Assembly: GCF_000359745.1 (NCBI RefSeq)
Contig: NZ_AQHN01000055.1
Coordinates: 124,001 to 188,000 of the forward strand
DNA from: Rhizobium freirei PRF 81
GTDB taxonomy: Bacteria > Pseudomonadota > Alphaproteobacteria > Rhizobiales > Rhizobiaceae
Reading direction: 5' to 3'
DNA: 64,000 bases
In this document: positions 1-10,697 of the stretch, in pieces
Layout of the letters: each line of letters opens with the position of its first letter
Position numbering within the stretch: the stretch's first letter is position 1
Notes under the pieces: model-generated
Told to the model about the DNA's origin: nothing
The model's input: the letters and a program-made list of their open reading frames with translations, nothing else
Databases searched by the model: none
Made by a program: the position numbers and the translations under genes

Positions 1-1235
<1,235 letters not shown>

Positions 1236-1252
1236 CGCTGAGATAAGGCGCG

Positions 1253-2926
1253 TCAGCCGTTGCCCGAGAGCAAACGCTTGGCAGCCGCCCTCGCCTCTTC
1301 GGTCACCGAAGCGCCTGCAAGCATGCGGGCGATTTCCTCGGTGCGGTCCTTCGGCTCCATCGTCGCAACGCGCGTGGAAATCTTTTCCGAGCCATCCGCG
1401 ACCGGTCCCTTGGAGATCAGCAGATGCGTCGCGGCGCGCGCAGCGACCTGCGGCGCATGGGTGACGGAAAGCACCTGCACACGATCGGACAGGCGCTTCA
1501 GCCGCTGGCCGATCGCATCGGCGACAGCGCCGCCGACGCCGGTGTCGATTTCGTCGAAGACGAGTGTCGGCGCCGAGCCGCGATCGGCGAGCGCTACTTT
1601 CAGCGCGAGCAGGAAGCGCGACAGCTCGCCACCGGATGCAACCTTGGTGATCGGACCTGGACGCGTGCCCGGATTGGTCTGAACATGGAACTCGACGACA
1701 TCGATGCCATCAGCCGTACCGGCTTCGGGATCGCTGGTGATCTCCACCATGAAACGCGCCCGCTCGAGCTTCAGTGCCGGCAATTCCGCCATGACGGCGG
1801 CGGCAAGGGCTTCTCCCGCGTGATGGCGCTTTTCCGAGAGGCTGCGCGCTGCAACATCATATTCCGCCTTTGCGGCCGCCAGCTCGGCATCCAGGCGGGC
1901 CAGCTTTTCTTCGCCAGCATCGACATCGGCAAGATCGGAAACCATGCGCTCGGCGAGAGCCGGAAGCTCGCTGACCGGCACCGAATATTTGCGCGACGCT
2001 GCGCGCAGCGCAAATAGCCGCTCCTCGACCCGCTCAAGTTCGCGCGGATCGTATTCCGTCTTGCGCAGCGCGGTCTCTACTTCCATCTGTGCATTGGAGA
2101 GCTGGTCGAGAGCCGCGTCGAGCAGCGCCACGGTATCCTCCAGCAAGCCCGGCGCCTCATGGCTCTTGCGCTCGAGCCGGCGGACCAGCGAAGCTATATG
2201 CGGCACGGGCGAGGCATTGCCGTTCAGGAATTCCGAAGCCTCGGCGATATCGCCGGCGATGCGCTCGGCCTTCATCATCCGCGAGCGCTTTTCGGCCAGC
2301 TCGTCCTCTTCGCCGTCCTGCGGCGACAGCTTCTCCAGCTCTTCGACGGAAGCGCGCAGATAGTCGGCCTCGCGGGCCGCCCTTTCCACCTGCTCCCTGT
2401 GCTTCTTCAAGGTGCGCTCGTTATCGCGCCATGTCCTGTAAAGCCTGCCGACCCCTTGCGCCTCTTCCACAAGACCGGCGAAAGCATCGAGCAGCATGCG
2501 ATGCGCATCCGTATCGACAAGCGCGCGGTCGTCGTGCTGCCCGTGAATTTCGACGAGAAGCTGCCCGATCTGACGCATGAGCTGAACGCTGAGCGCCTGA
2601 TCGTTGACAAAGGCCTTGGTGCGGCCATCGGCCGATTGGACACGGCGGAAGATGAGATCGCCGTCGTCATCGATACCGTTTTCGCGCAGAAGCTTGCGGG
2701 CGGGATGTTGCGTGCCGACGTCGAAAACCGCCGTCACCTGGCCGCGGTCCTCGCCGTGACGCACGAGCCCGCCATCGCCGCGCCCGCCAAGGGCCAGCGA
2801 CAGGCTGTCAAGCAGGATGGATTTGCCCGCACCCGTCTCGCCGGTCAGCACAGAAAGTCCGGACTCGAAGGCAAGATCCAGCCGCTCGATCAGAACGATA
2901 TCGCGGATCGAAAGCTGGATCAGCAT
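1253..2926 (-). CDS. recN: DNA repair protein RecN
   Basis: This 557-residue SMC-like ATPase acts in double-strand-break repair and is of normal length for RecN. The Walker A motif GETGAGKS is at residues 29-36. A long coiled-coil-forming centre follows, rich in Glu, Leu and Arg. The ABC signature SGGELSRF is near 431, and the Walker B motif TLVFDEIDTGVGG starts near 454. The start ATG at 2926 gives MLIQLSIRDIVLIERL, the usual RecN beginning. It lies 12 bases after the bamD stop, so the two are probably co-transcribed. No clear SOS box was identified by eye. Confidence 0.96.
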   Translation of the reverse strand: MLIQLSIRDIVLIERLDLAFESGLSVLTGETGAGKSILLDSLSLALGGRGDGGLVRHGEDRGQVTAVFDVGTQHPARKLLRENGIDDDGDLIFRRVQSADGRTKAFVNDQALSVQLMRQIGQLLVEIHGQHDDRALVDTDAHRMLLDAFAGLVEEAQGVGRLYRTWRDNERTLKKHREQVERAAREADYLRASVEELEKLSPQDGEEDELAEKRSRMMKAERIAGDIAEASEFLNGNASPVPHIASLVRRLERKSHEAPGLLEDTVALLDAALDQLSNAQMEVETALRKTEYDPRELERVEERLFALRAASRKYSVPVSELPALAERMVSDLADVDAGEEKLARLDAELAAAKAEYDVAARSLSEKRHHAGEALAAAVMAELPALKLERARFMVEITSDPEAGTADGIDVVEFHVQTNPGTRPGPITKVASGGELSRFLLALKVALADRGSAPTLVFDEIDTGVGGAVADAIGQRLKRLSDRVQVLSVTHAPQVAARAATHLLISKGPVADGSEKISTRVATMEPKDRTEEIARMLAGASVTEEARAAAKRLLSGNG

Positions 2927-2938
2927 CTGCGCTCAATC

Positions 2939-3784
2939 TCACGTCCCAAGAAGAAGTTTCTTGCCCGCTCTGGAAATCCAAGAACCGGAGTTTTCGCTCG
3001 GCTCCACGCCACCCTTCTTCAGCAGCGCATAGGAATCCTTATACCAGCGGCTGTCCGGATAGTTATGGCCGAGAACGGCCGCTGCCGTCTGGGCCTCAGG
3101 CAAGATGCCCATCGCGTAATAGGCCTCGACCAGACGCGCCAAAGCTTCCTCGATCTGGTTGGTCGTCGGATACTTCTCAACGACGATGCGGAAGCGGGAG
3201 ATGGCGGCAAGATAGTCCTTGCGCTCAAGATAGTAGCGTCCGACCTGCATTTCCTTGCCGGCGAGCTGGTCACGGGCAAAGCGGATCTTCTCCTGTGCGT
3301 CGCTGACATATTGCGACTTCGGATAGTTGGTGACCAGCTTGCCCATCGCCTCCATCGTCTGCTGCGCCGCACGCTGGTCCTGCGTGACGTCGACGATCTG
3401 CTTGGCATAGGACGAACCGACCAGATACTGGACGTAATCGGCATCTTCAGAGGCCGGATACTGCCGCAGGTAGCTGTTGCCTGTCTGTACGGCGTCGTCG
3501 TAGCGACCCGTACGGAACTTCACGAAGGTGCTCATCACCATCGCCTTGCGCGCCCATTCGGAGAAGGGCTGCTGCTGGTTGATGGCGTCGAACTTCTTGC
3601 CGGCCTCGGTCATGTTGCCAGCCTTGATGTTGGCAAGGCCCTGATTGTAGAGCAATTCCGGCGGATCGGTATCGACACCGAGCTTGGTGATGTCGATATC
3701 CTTCTTCGTATTACAACCGGTCACCACAGCACTGGTACCAGCCAGGAGAAGCGATACGAGCAAAGCCCGTGCTGCGATATTCAT
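2939..3784 (-). CDS. bamD: Outer-membrane assembly lipoprotein BamD
   Basis: BamD is an outer-membrane lipoprotein that works with BamA to insert beta-barrel proteins. The predicted 281-residue product starts MNIAARALLVSLLLAG and has a lipobox ending VVTGC, with Cys24 as the lipidation site. TPR-like repeats follow: LLYNQGLANIKAGNMTEA, an internal region around YVQYLVGSSYAK, and a third around YYLERKDYLAAI. An upstream in-frame ATG at 3808 would add eight residues. The shorter form is preferred because it gives a compact lipoprotein signal. The gene follows lpxC after a 310-base gap and precedes recN, an order common in rhizobia. Confidence 0.92.
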   Translation of the reverse strand: MNIAARALLVSLLLAGTSAVVTGCNTKKDIDITKLGVDTDPPELLYNQGLANIKAGNMTEAGKKFDAINQQQPFSEWARKAMVMSTFVKFRTGRYDDAVQTGNSYLRQYPASEDADYVQYLVGSSYAKQIVDVTQDQRAAQQTMEAMGKLVTNYPKSQYVSDAQEKIRFARDQLAGKEMQVGRYYLERKDYLAAISRFRIVVEKYPTTNQIEEALARLVEAYYAMGILPEAQTAAAVLGHNYPDSRWYKDSYALLKKGGVEPSENSGSWISRAGKKLLLGT

Positions 3785-4094
3785 GCTTTCAGACCTTGCA
3801 AAACTCATCGGATCACTGTCCCACTAGCCGTCGTTGCAGAGACGGCGTTCTCTCGCTGGCGTTTCTAGCCGCAAAAACACCATCAGGGCAACGCATTGAT
3901 GATGCATTAACGCATTTTTGTGGCAAAGACCGGATTCCGCAGGCTTTAATCACTGTTTTAACAGGGAATTTCTTTGCCGGTCTGACTGACTTTCATGTCT
4001 TGCTCCGACCAAAGACTAAGCTTGTGAGTCTCCTGTCAAAAAAAGAGCCGCTCCTCATCGGAGCGGCACTCTATTTCATCACGATTGCGAAAGA
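3785..4094. other. Intergenic region between lpxC and bamD
   Basis: This 310-base region has no credible gene. It contains the lpxC terminator at 4038-4071 and, nearer bamD, a direct repeat AACGCATT at 3890-3897 and 3909-3916 (19-base period). The AT-rich stretch suggests bamD has its own promoter, but no convincing -35/-10 pair was picked out. Confidence 0.5.
4038..4071 (-). terminator. Rho-independent terminator of lpxC
   Basis: The stem GCCGCTCC (4047-4054) pairs with GGAGCGGC (4060-4067) across a 5-base loop. On the minus strand it is followed by a run of seven T residues (A-run at 4038-4044 on the plus strand). It begins 24 bases after the lpxC stop. Confidence 0.85.
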
Positions 4095-5051
4095 TCACGC
4101 CGACCAGGGCGCGAATTCCGGGGCATTCACCGGAACGAAATCGCGGCTGTGGGCACGCTGACGCTGTGCCGAGGATTCGACCACGTCATAAGCACTCGGA
4201 TCGCTCAGCAGCGCCTTCAGAGCATTCGCGTTCATCCGATGGCCGCCGCGATAGGAGCGGTAGTGGCCGATGAACTGCGCGCCCGCAAGCGCGAGATCTC
4301 CAACGGCATCGAGCGTCTTGTGACGAACGAACTCATCCTTGGCGTAACGCAGGCCCTCGACGTTGATAACCGTGTTGTCGTCGGAGATGACGACGGAATT
4401 CTCAAGCGACGAACCCAGCGCGTGGCCCGAAGCCCACAGGCGTTCGACATCGCGCATGAAGCCGAAGGTGCGGGCGCGCGACAGTTCGGTCTTGAAGGTC
4501 GCGGCGGTCAGGTCGCCTTCCCATTTCTGGCGGCCGATCAGCGGGCATTCGAAATCGATCTCGACCTCGAATCGCGTGCCGTCATACGGGCGAAACTCGC
4601 ACCAGGAGCCGCCAGCCTCGATACGGACGGGCTTGGTGACGCGGATATAGCGGCGCTTGGCGCTGAGCGAGACGATGCCGACCTGCTCGATGGCTTCGAT
4701 GAAGGGATAGGAGCTGCCGTCCATGATCGGCATTTCGGAGCCGGTGACTTCCACGACGACGTTATCGAGGCCGACCGCGTAGATCGCAGCCATGACATGC
4801 TCGACCGTCGCAACGGAGCGCGCCGGAGAAAAGCCGAGAACCGTGCAGAGATCCGTATTGCCGACCTGCGAGGAAACGGCGCGCAGCTCGGTCACATCGC
4901 CATTGCCATGCAGGCGCTGGAAAACGACACCGGTGCCTGCCTCAGCGGGATAGAACGTAATCGACACATTGGCGCCGGAATGAACGCCGATACCCGAAAG
5001 TGTCACAGGGTTTGCAATCGTGGTCTGAAAACCTAGCAATCCAATTGCCAT
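4095..5051 (-). CDS. lpxC: UDP-3-O-acyl-N-acetylglucosamine deacetylase LpxC
   Basis: LpxC is the zinc-dependent deacetylase that makes the first committed step of lipid A synthesis in the cytoplasm. The 318-residue product starts MAIGLLGFQTTIANPV. Zinc-binding and catalytic motifs are visible: TVEHVMAAIYA (His near the family H79 position) and HKTLDAVGDLALAG (His/Asp zinc ligands). The substrate loop VTGSEMPIMDGSS is present. The in-frame codons upstream of 5051 are not conserved LpxC sequence, so ATG at 5051 was chosen. It follows ftsZ after 329 bases and has its own terminator, as in other rhizobial dcw regions. Confidence 0.97.
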   Translation of the reverse strand: MAIGLLGFQTTIANPVTLSGIGVHSGANVSITFYPAEAGTGVVFQRLHGNGDVTELRAVSSQVGNTDLCTVLGFSPARSVATVEHVMAAIYAVGLDNVVVEVTGSEMPIMDGSSYPFIEAIEQVGIVSLSAKRRYIRVTKPVRIEAGGSWCEFRPYDGTRFEVEIDFECPLIGRQKWEGDLTAATFKTELSRARTFGFMRDVERLWASGHALGSSLENSVVISDDNTVINVEGLRYAKDEFVRHKTLDAVGDLALAGAQFIGHYRSYRGGHRMNANALKALLSDPSAYDVVESSAQRQRAHSRDFVPVNAPEFAPWSA

Positions 5052-5380
5052 ATAATTCTGCCTTCGTCTGTCTGATCCATGCCGGGTGGCCATCTTCGGA
5101 CGCTTACCCTTCTCGCCGGCTCAGTCTGTTAACTATCCCGCTCCGTCACATGAGTTTGTTGTCAAATGTGATTCCGCAGGCTTGCTTGGTATCTACATAC
5201 GCGCCGGGGCATCGCATTCCAAATCACTGTTTCTTTCGCATTGTTACGAAAGCAGCCTATTGAATTTGTTTGATAATCTCGGATGTAGCAGCAAGTCTAA
5301 AATAGGGAAATCCGGAGCCTTGCGACCCCGGATTTCGTCAAGATGGTTAGCAACCTATTAAAAGGTCGTTCAGCATCAAG
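5052..5380. other. Intergenic region between ftsZ and lpxC
   Basis: This 329-base region has no credible gene. The ftsZ-proximal end carries a terminator hairpin (5307-5336). The remainder is AT-rich, with a TTGACA-like element on the minus strand at 5160-5165 but no well-placed -10 box. It probably holds the lpxC promoter. Confidence 0.5.
5307..5336 (-). terminator. Probable terminator after ftsZ
   Basis: GAAATCCGG (5307-5315) pairs with CCGGATTTC (5328-5336). Reading on the minus strand, the stem is followed by CCTATTTTAG, a modest T-rich tail. It lies 45 bases after the ftsZ stop and would separate the division genes from lpxC. Confidence 0.65.
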
Positions 5381-7117
5381 TCAGTTCGACTGGCGGCGCA
5401 GGAAGGCCGGAATCTCGAGCTGATCGTCTTCATGGCTCGCCATGCGTGCCTGCGGAGCCTGACGACCCTGGTCGTCGAGGTTGCCGCGACGCGGAGCGTA
5501 GAGGCTGGCTTCCGGCGACGGTGCACGGCGCTGCGGCGCTGCGTTCGTCGGGGCCATCATGTCATCGAAGGCCGGATCTTCTTCGCGGCGGCCGAGCGAA
5601 TTGGTGATTCGCTTCAGCAGACCCATCGGTCCACGCTCTTCAGTGGCCTGGGGGGCTGCCGGCTGGGCGCGGTGTTCCATTTCGGCCTTAACGACCGGCG
5701 GGAAATCCTCGACCTTCGGCATGCGGACCTGTTCAGGAGCCTGGCGGATGATCGGCTGCTGATGCATGACAGGCGCCTGCTGCTGGGGCTGCGGCTGAAC
5801 CGGAGCCTGACGGACCGGCTGAGCCTCGGGAGCTGCTGCGAAGATACGGCTCTGCGGACGGAAGTTATCTTCCGGCGCTGCGGCCTGCGGCATTACCGGC
5901 TGCTGCTGCACATGAGCCTGACGGCCCATCTGGAATTCCAGTTCGCGCTCGAGATCGGCCTCAGCCGCACGAATGGTCTGGGCAACCGGGTCCACAGTAC
6001 GAGGAGCCGGAGCGGCAGCCTGTGCGATTGGGGCCTGCGCGACATGGGCAGGCTGAGCTGCGGCCGCTACCGGAGCGGCGGCCGCGGAAGGACGCATAGC
6101 CGGCTTCGCGGCCGGACGGAATTCCATGCCTCGGTCGGCAGCTTCGTTCATCGCGCGATCGATGCCGGTTGCGACGACGGAAACGCGGATGATGCCCTCA
6201 AGCGATTCGTCGAAGGTGGCGCCGAGGATGATGTTGGCGTCAGGATCGACTTCTTCGCGGATGCGGGTTGCGGCTTCGTCGACTTCGAACAGGGTGAGGT
6301 CGCGACCGCCGGTGATCGAGATCAGCAGGCCCTGAGCGCCCTTCATCGAGGTTTCGTCGAGCAGCGGGTTGGCAATGGCGGCTTCGGCAGCCTGCATTGC
6401 ACGGCCCTGGCCCGAAGCCTCGCCTGTACCCATCATGGCGCGGCCCATTTCGCGCATGACCGAACGGACGTCGGCGAAGTCGAGGTTGATGAGACCTTCC
6501 TTCACCATCAGGTCGGTGATGCAGGCAACGCCCGAATAAAGGACCTGGTCGGCCATCGAGAACGCGTCGGCGAAAGTCGTCTTGTCGTTTGCGATGCGGA
6601 AGAGGTTCTGGTTCGGAATGACGATCAGCGTGTCGACCGACTTCTGCAGTTCCTGGATGCCCATTTCGGCGAGACGCATACGGCGGCCGCCTTCGAAGTG
6701 GAACGGCTTGGTCACGACGCCGACGGTCAGGATGCCCTTGTTGCGAGCGGCCTGTGCGACGACCGGTGCGGCACCCGTACCCGTGCCACCGCCCATGCCG
6801 GCGGTAACGAAACACATATGCGTGCCATTGAGGTGGTCGATGATTTCATCGATGCACTCTTCAGCGGCTGCACGGCCGACTTCCGGCTGCGAACCGGCGC
6901 CGAGGCCTTCCGTGACGTTGACGCCGAGCTGGATGATCCGCTCCGCCTTCGTCATGGTCAGCGCCTGCGCATCCGTGTTGGCGACGACGAAATCGACGCC
7001 CTGCAAGCCTGCCGTGATCATGTTGTTGACGGCATTGCCGCCACCGCCACCAACACCGAACACGGTGATTCGCGGCTTAAGCTCGGTGATATCTGGCTTA
7101 TGCAGCTTGATAGTCAT
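5381..7117 (-). CDS. ftsZ: Cell division GTPase FtsZ (long-linker form)
   Basis: FtsZ is the tubulin-like GTPase that forms the division ring. The product is 578 residues, much longer than E. coli FtsZ (about 383). The N-terminal GTPase has [11 protein letters not shown] (24-33), the tubulin signature GGGTGTGA (109-116) and the T7 loop NLDFADV (211-217). From about residue 320 to 560 there is a Pro/Gln/Ala-rich, probably disordered linker. The conserved C-terminal peptide [12 protein letters not shown] ends the protein and would bind FtsA. The long linker is typical of rhizobial FtsZ. The gene lies 103 bases after ftsA, room for a separate promoter. Confidence 0.98.
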   Translation of the reverse strand: MTIKLHKPDITELKPRITVFGVGGGGGNAVNNMITAGLQGVDFVVANTDAQALTMTKAERIIQLGVNVTEGLGAGSQPEVGRAAAEECIDEIIDHLNGTHMCFVTAGMGGGTGTGAAPVVAQAARNKGILTVGVVTKPFHFEGGRRMRLAEMGIQELQKSVDTLIVIPNQNLFRIANDKTTFADAFSMADQVLYSGVACITDLMVKEGLINLDFADVRSVMREMGRAMMGTGEASGQGRAMQAAEAAIANPLLDETSMKGAQGLLISITGGRDLTLFEVDEAATRIREEVDPDANIILGATFDESLEGIIRVSVVATGIDRAMNEAADRGMEFRPAAKPAMRPSAAAAPVAAAAQPAHVAQAPIAQAAAPAPRTVDPVAQTIRAAEADLERELEFQMGRQAHVQQQPVMPQAAAPEDNFRPQSRIFAAAPEAQPVRQAPVQPQPQQQAPVMHQQPIIRQAPEQVRMPKVEDFPPVVKAEMEHRAQPAAPQATEERGPMGLLKRITNSLGRREEDPAFDDMMAPTNAAPQRRAPSPEASLYAPRRGNLDDQGRQAPQARMASHEDDQLEIPAFLRRQSN

Positions 7118-7220
7118 TGTACCCGTTCCTTCTCTTTATGGCCGCATCGCCACGCCGGCCAATTCACTCGATTTCACTTGCCTGACGCTTACCCGGAGAA
7201 ACGATCTCCGGATCAGGCAC

Positions 7221-8552
7221 TCAAAAACTCTCTTTCAACCATTGGCCGACACGGCCGATCCGGCTGTTGTTACCCCCAAGCGACGAGAGCAGACCGCTAC
7301 TCGGCGCATGTGTTTCCATGTCTGCGACCTGCGGATAAATCATCAGGCCGACCGCCGTCGAAAAAGCCGGCCCCTTGGCTGCCGTCGGCAGACCGGACAC
7401 GCCCATCGGACGACCGATGCGGACATTGCGGGCAAGGACCCGGCGCGCCACATCAGGCAGACCGGTCAGCTGGCTGGCGCCGCCCGTCAGGACGACACGC
7501 TTGCCGACGATCGGGCTGAAGCCCGAACGCTGGATGCGATCGCGAATGAGTTCGAGGGTTTCCTCGATACGAGCCTTGACGATGCGCGACACGAGCGCCT
7601 TCGGCACCTGCGTCGGCTGGTCACGCTCATCTTCGCCGATCGGCGGGATGGAAATCAGTTCGCGCTCTTCCGAGGAGTTGGCGAGCGCGGAGGCATGGAC
7701 GACCTTCAGACGCTCCGCATCCTCGATGCGGGTGGACAGGCCGCGAGCAAGGTCCGTGGTGACGTGATGGCCGCCAAGACTGACGGCATCGGTATGCACC
7801 AGCTTACCTTCGGCAAAGACAGAGATCGTCGTCGTGCCGCCGCCCATGTCGATCGCAGCGCAGCCAAGCTCGACTTCGTCGTCGACGAGAGCGGCAAGGC
7901 CGCTTGCATAGGGTGTCGCCACCATGCCTTCGACCGAAAGATGCGCACGGTTGATGCAGAGTTCGAGGTTGCGAAGCGCTGCGCGCTCGGCAGTTACCAC
8001 ATGCATGTCGACGCCGAGAGCGTCGCCGAACATCGCCAGTGGATCGCGGATGCCGCGCTCGCCGTCGAGCGAGTAGCCCGTCGCCAGCGAATGCAGCACG
8101 GCACGCTCCTGGCGGACCGACTGCTGGCAGGCGGCAGCCAATACCTTTTTCAGATCGTTGGCTTCGACTTCCTGCCCGCCCAGGTCGATGGTCGCGGTGT
8201 AGATGTCGCTGCCGAGGCGACCAGCCGAGACATTGACGATCAGGCTGTCGACCGTGAGGCCGGCCATGCGCTCGGCGGCGTCGACGGAGAGCCGAACAAC
8301 GCCTTCCAGCGCATCGAGGTCGGCGATGACGCCGGTCTTGATACCGCGGGAGCGTTGATGACCGATGCCGATGATCTCGATGTTATGCGTGCGGTTCGGC
8401 AGAACCTGGCTCTCTTCGCGCGGCGTCAGACGGCCGATCATGCAAACGACTTTCGTCGAGCCGATATCGAGAACCGAGACGATGTGCGACCGCTTGGAAG
8501 ATAGCGGCTTCAACCGCGGCAGGCCGAAATGGGACGAACCGAATAAGCTCAT
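7221..8552 (-). CDS. ftsA: Cell division protein FtsA
   Basis: FtsA is the actin-like ATPase that tethers FtsZ to the inner membrane. The 443-residue product has the phosphate 1 motif VLDIGSTKVVCMIGRL near residue 27, the phosphate 2 motif AIDMGGGTTTISVF in the middle, and the adenosine motif VVLTGGASQLTGLPDVA towards the end. The C-terminal GRVGQWLKESF is the amphipathic membrane-targeting helix expected of FtsA. Its ATG overlaps the ftsQ stop (ATGA at 8549-8552), which indicates coupled translation. Confidence 0.97.
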   Translation of the reverse strand: MSLFGSSHFGLPRLKPLSSKRSHIVSVLDIGSTKVVCMIGRLTPREESQVLPNRTHNIEIIGIGHQRSRGIKTGVIADLDALEGVVRLSVDAAERMAGLTVDSLIVNVSAGRLGSDIYTATIDLGGQEVEANDLKKVLAAACQQSVRQERAVLHSLATGYSLDGERGIRDPLAMFGDALGVDMHVVTAERAALRNLELCINRAHLSVEGMVATPYASGLAALVDDEVELGCAAIDMGGGTTTISVFAEGKLVHTDAVSLGGHHVTTDLARGLSTRIEDAERLKVVHASALANSSEERELISIPPIGEDERDQPTQVPKALVSRIVKARIEETLELIRDRIQRSGFSPIVGKRVVLTGGASQLTGLPDVARRVLARNVRIGRPMGVSGLPTAAKGPAFSTAVGLMIYPQVADMETHAPSSGLLSSLGGNNSRIGRVGQWLKESF

Positions 8553-9481
8553 GTATCCTGCCCTGCTTTCTTCAAAGCCTTGTTTCTTGCATCGACCGCG
8601 GCCTGGCGTCGAAGCGTTGCGTCCGGGGTTAATTCTATTGCGGTACGATCTGCGAGACGAAGATCCACGGCAGCGATGTCGCGCTGCAGAAGGTTCTGGT
8701 CCTTGTCGAGCTTGGTAAGCCGTGCCAGCGCGCCATCGATATTATCTTCCGGCAGCCTGACGATCACGCCATTGTCCAGGTACAAATCCCAGCGACGGCC
8801 GGCGACACGGACGAATGCCTTTACCTGAGCATGAATATCAGGCCACTTGGCAAACGCCTCCTCGACAGAAGCCGCCGAGGCCTCCGCATCACGCCCGACG
8901 AAGAGCGGCAGCTTGGCAAACTTGTTGTCGCGCAGCGGCGCAATCACGCTGCCGTCTTTCTGGATCAGCGAAAGCTCAGCGCCGTGCTGCCAGATGGCAT
9001 AGGCCTTGCGCTCTTTCAGCTTCACCTCGACGGTCCTCGGATAAACCTTGCGAACCTCGACATTCTCAACCCAGGGCAGATTGGCAATCTTCTGGCGGGC
9101 AGCATCCGCATTGAGGGCCACGAGCGAGGTCGTACCATCGAGACCGAGCAGTTGCAGGATTTCGATTTCGGATGTCTCGTCGTTGCCGGAGACCTTCACG
9201 TCCTCGATTGCAAACCCGGCAGCCGACGTTGTCGCCTCCGCAACCACCTGACCGTGACCGCCGACGGACATGCCATAGAGGCCGGTTACAGCAAAGAGCA
9301 TGACAGTCGCAACCGTGCCGGTGTGAGCAGGGATGTTGATGCGGCCCGAACCGAGGCTGACCAGGAAGCGAACGGCGCGACGCAGCGGGCGCGGCAGAAC
9401 GAACGCATCCTCAACGTCGTCGATGGCGAGCGGGACGCGATGATGGGACCGCCTCATATTTTTGACCGTCAGCGCAAACAA
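8549..9481 (-). CDS. ftsQ: Cell division protein FtsQ
   Basis: FtsQ is a bitopic inner-membrane protein of the divisome that links FtsB/FtsL to the early ring. The product has a basic cytoplasmic N-terminus ([16 protein letters not shown]), one membrane segment around [20 protein letters not shown], and a POTRA domain beginning near [17 protein letters not shown] beta-rich region with [16 protein letters not shown] follows, as in FtsQ. The start is uncertain. A TTG at 9481 sits seven bases after a GGAGG within the end of ddlB and is preferred. A GTG at 9502 (317 residues) and an ATG at 9457 are alternatives. Confidence 0.9.
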   Translation of the reverse strand: MFALTVKNMRRSHHRVPLAIDDVEDAFVLPRPLRRAVRFLVSLGSGRINIPAHTGTVATVMLFAVTGLYGMSVGGHGQVVAEATTSAAGFAIEDVKVSGNDETSEIEILQLLGLDGTTSLVALNADAARQKIANLPWVENVEVRKVYPRTVEVKLKERKAYAIWQHGAELSLIQKDGSVIAPLRDNKFAKLPLFVGRDAEASAASVEEAFAKWPDIHAQVKAFVRVAGRRWDLYLDNGVIVRLPEDNIDGALARLTKLDKDQNLLQRDIAAVDLRLADRTAIELTPDATLRRQAAVDARNKALKKAGQDT

Positions 9482-10395
9482 GACGCGTCCTCCACCATCC
9501 ACCGGAGAAATTCACCAAACGAGTAGCCGGCATGAGCGGCCATTTCGGGCACCAGCGAGGTAGGAGTCATGCCGGGCTGAGTGTTGATCTCCAGCCAGAC
9601 AAGTTCACCCTCTTCGGAAAAGCGATCATCGAAACGGAAGTCAGATCGACTGACGCCGCGGCAGCCGATAGCTTCATGCGCCCTTAACGATAATGTTTGT
9701 ATCTTTTGGTAAAGATTCGGTGAAATTTCCGCCGGAAGGACATGTTTTGATCCGCCTTTGGCATACTTGGCGTCGTAGTCGTAGAAGCTGTGGCCGAGCG
9801 GTACGATCTCGGTAACACCCAGAACCTTGCCTCCCATGACGCCACAGGTCAGCTCACGGCCATGAATATAGCGCTCGACCAGCACCTCATCGCCATAACG
9901 CCATTCCGAAGACGTTACGATTTGCGGCGGATGCGCCTGATCTTCCTTAACAATCACGACACCGAAGCTCGACCCTTCGCGCACCGGCTTGACAACATAA
10001 GGCGGCTTCATCGGATGCTCGCCGACGATGCGGAAACGATCCATGACGCGCGAAGCTGCAACAGGAATGCCAGCCGCAGCCGCAACCGTCTTTGCGCGAG
10101 CCTTATCCATCGCAAGCGCCGAGGCGAGCACGCCGGAATGGGTATAGGGAAGCTGCAGATACTCGAGGATACCCTGGATGGTGCCGTCTTCGCCGAAAGG
10201 CCCATGCAGCGCATTGAAGACGACATCGGGCTTCAACTCGGCCAAACGGCTGGCGACATCATGATCGACGTCGACACAAGTAACCTGAAAGCCTTCGGCT
10301 TCGAGGGCATCGGCGCATGCCTTTCCCGAGGAAAGGCTGACAGGCCTTTCCGAGGAAAATCCGCCCAAAAGGACAGCCACATGCTTGGCACCCAT
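9469..10395 (-). CDS. ddlB: D-alanine--D-alanine ligase
   Basis: This ATP-grasp ligase makes D-Ala-D-Ala for the peptidoglycan stem. The 308-residue product starts [20 protein letters not shown], the typical Ddl opening with its glycine-rich loop. [33 protein letters not shown] and the C-terminal metal-binding [18 protein letters not shown] are diagnostic. A GTG at 10413 would add six residues, but the ATG at 10395 has a G-rich site just upstream. Its end overlaps the ftsQ start by 13 bases. In this genome ddlB is separated from murB by an inserted aqpZ/MFS pair, so it must have its own promoter. Confidence 0.96.
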   Translation of the reverse strand: MGAKHVAVLLGGFSSERPVSLSSGKACADALEAEGFQVTCVDVDHDVASRLAELKPDVVFNALHGPFGEDGTIQGILEYLQLPYTHSGVLASALAMDKARAKTVAAAAGIPVAASRVMDRFRIVGEHPMKPPYVVKPVREGSSFGVVIVKEDQAHPPQIVTSSEWRYGDEVLVERYIHGRELTCGVMGGKVLGVTEIVPLGHSFYDYDAKYAKGGSKHVLPAEISPNLYQKIQTLSLRAHEAIGCRGVSRSDFRFDDRFSEEGELVWLEINTQPGMTPTSLVPEMAAHAGYSFGEFLRWMVEDASCLR

Positions 10396-10697
10396 CAATA
10401 CCCCCGACCTCACGGTCTCTGCTCTGCTTTTGCCGGGCCTCGCCTAACAGCGATTCTCGCCCCGCTTTCAATAGGTCGATTAGAACGACATTAAGGTTAA
10501 TGAAGCGTTTACTTTCGTTAACTTTCAGCCGCTCTGCCGATGTCCGAATGGTTCGAATCAAACCGATCTAAAGAATTCTGCCATTAGATTCAGAGAGTTG
10601 CTACTTTTGAAATCGCTACATTTAGATTTTTCAAACAAAGAGGCCCGCATCGAAGGATCCGATGCGGGCCTGAAAGCCTTAAAAAGGCACGATGATT
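10396..10697. other. Intergenic region between aqpZ and ddlB
   Basis: This 302-base region has no gene. The aqpZ terminator (10641-10671) lies at one end. The other end is the ddlB leader and should hold the ddlB-ftsQA promoter. A near-palindrome CATTAAGGTTAATG is centred near 10495. No confident promoter boxes were assigned. Confidence 0.5.
10641..10671 (-). terminator. Terminator of aqpZ
   Basis: A perfect 12-bp stem, AGGCCCGCATCG (10641-10652) with CGATGCGGGCCT (10660-10671), is closed by a 7-base loop. On the minus strand it continues into a T-rich CTTTGTTTG. It starts 27 bases after the aqpZ stop and isolates aqpZ from ddlB. Confidence 0.85.

Noticed and set aside
2159-3868. 569-codon open frame opposite recN and bamD
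   Set aside because: It crosses two genuine minus-strand genes and carries only low-complexity Arg/Asp-rich sequence.
5432-7519. 695-codon open frame on the plus strand opposite ftsZ
   Set aside because: It lies antisense to a clear FtsZ and has His/Arg/Asp-rich sequence with no domain. High GC coding strands give such open shadows.
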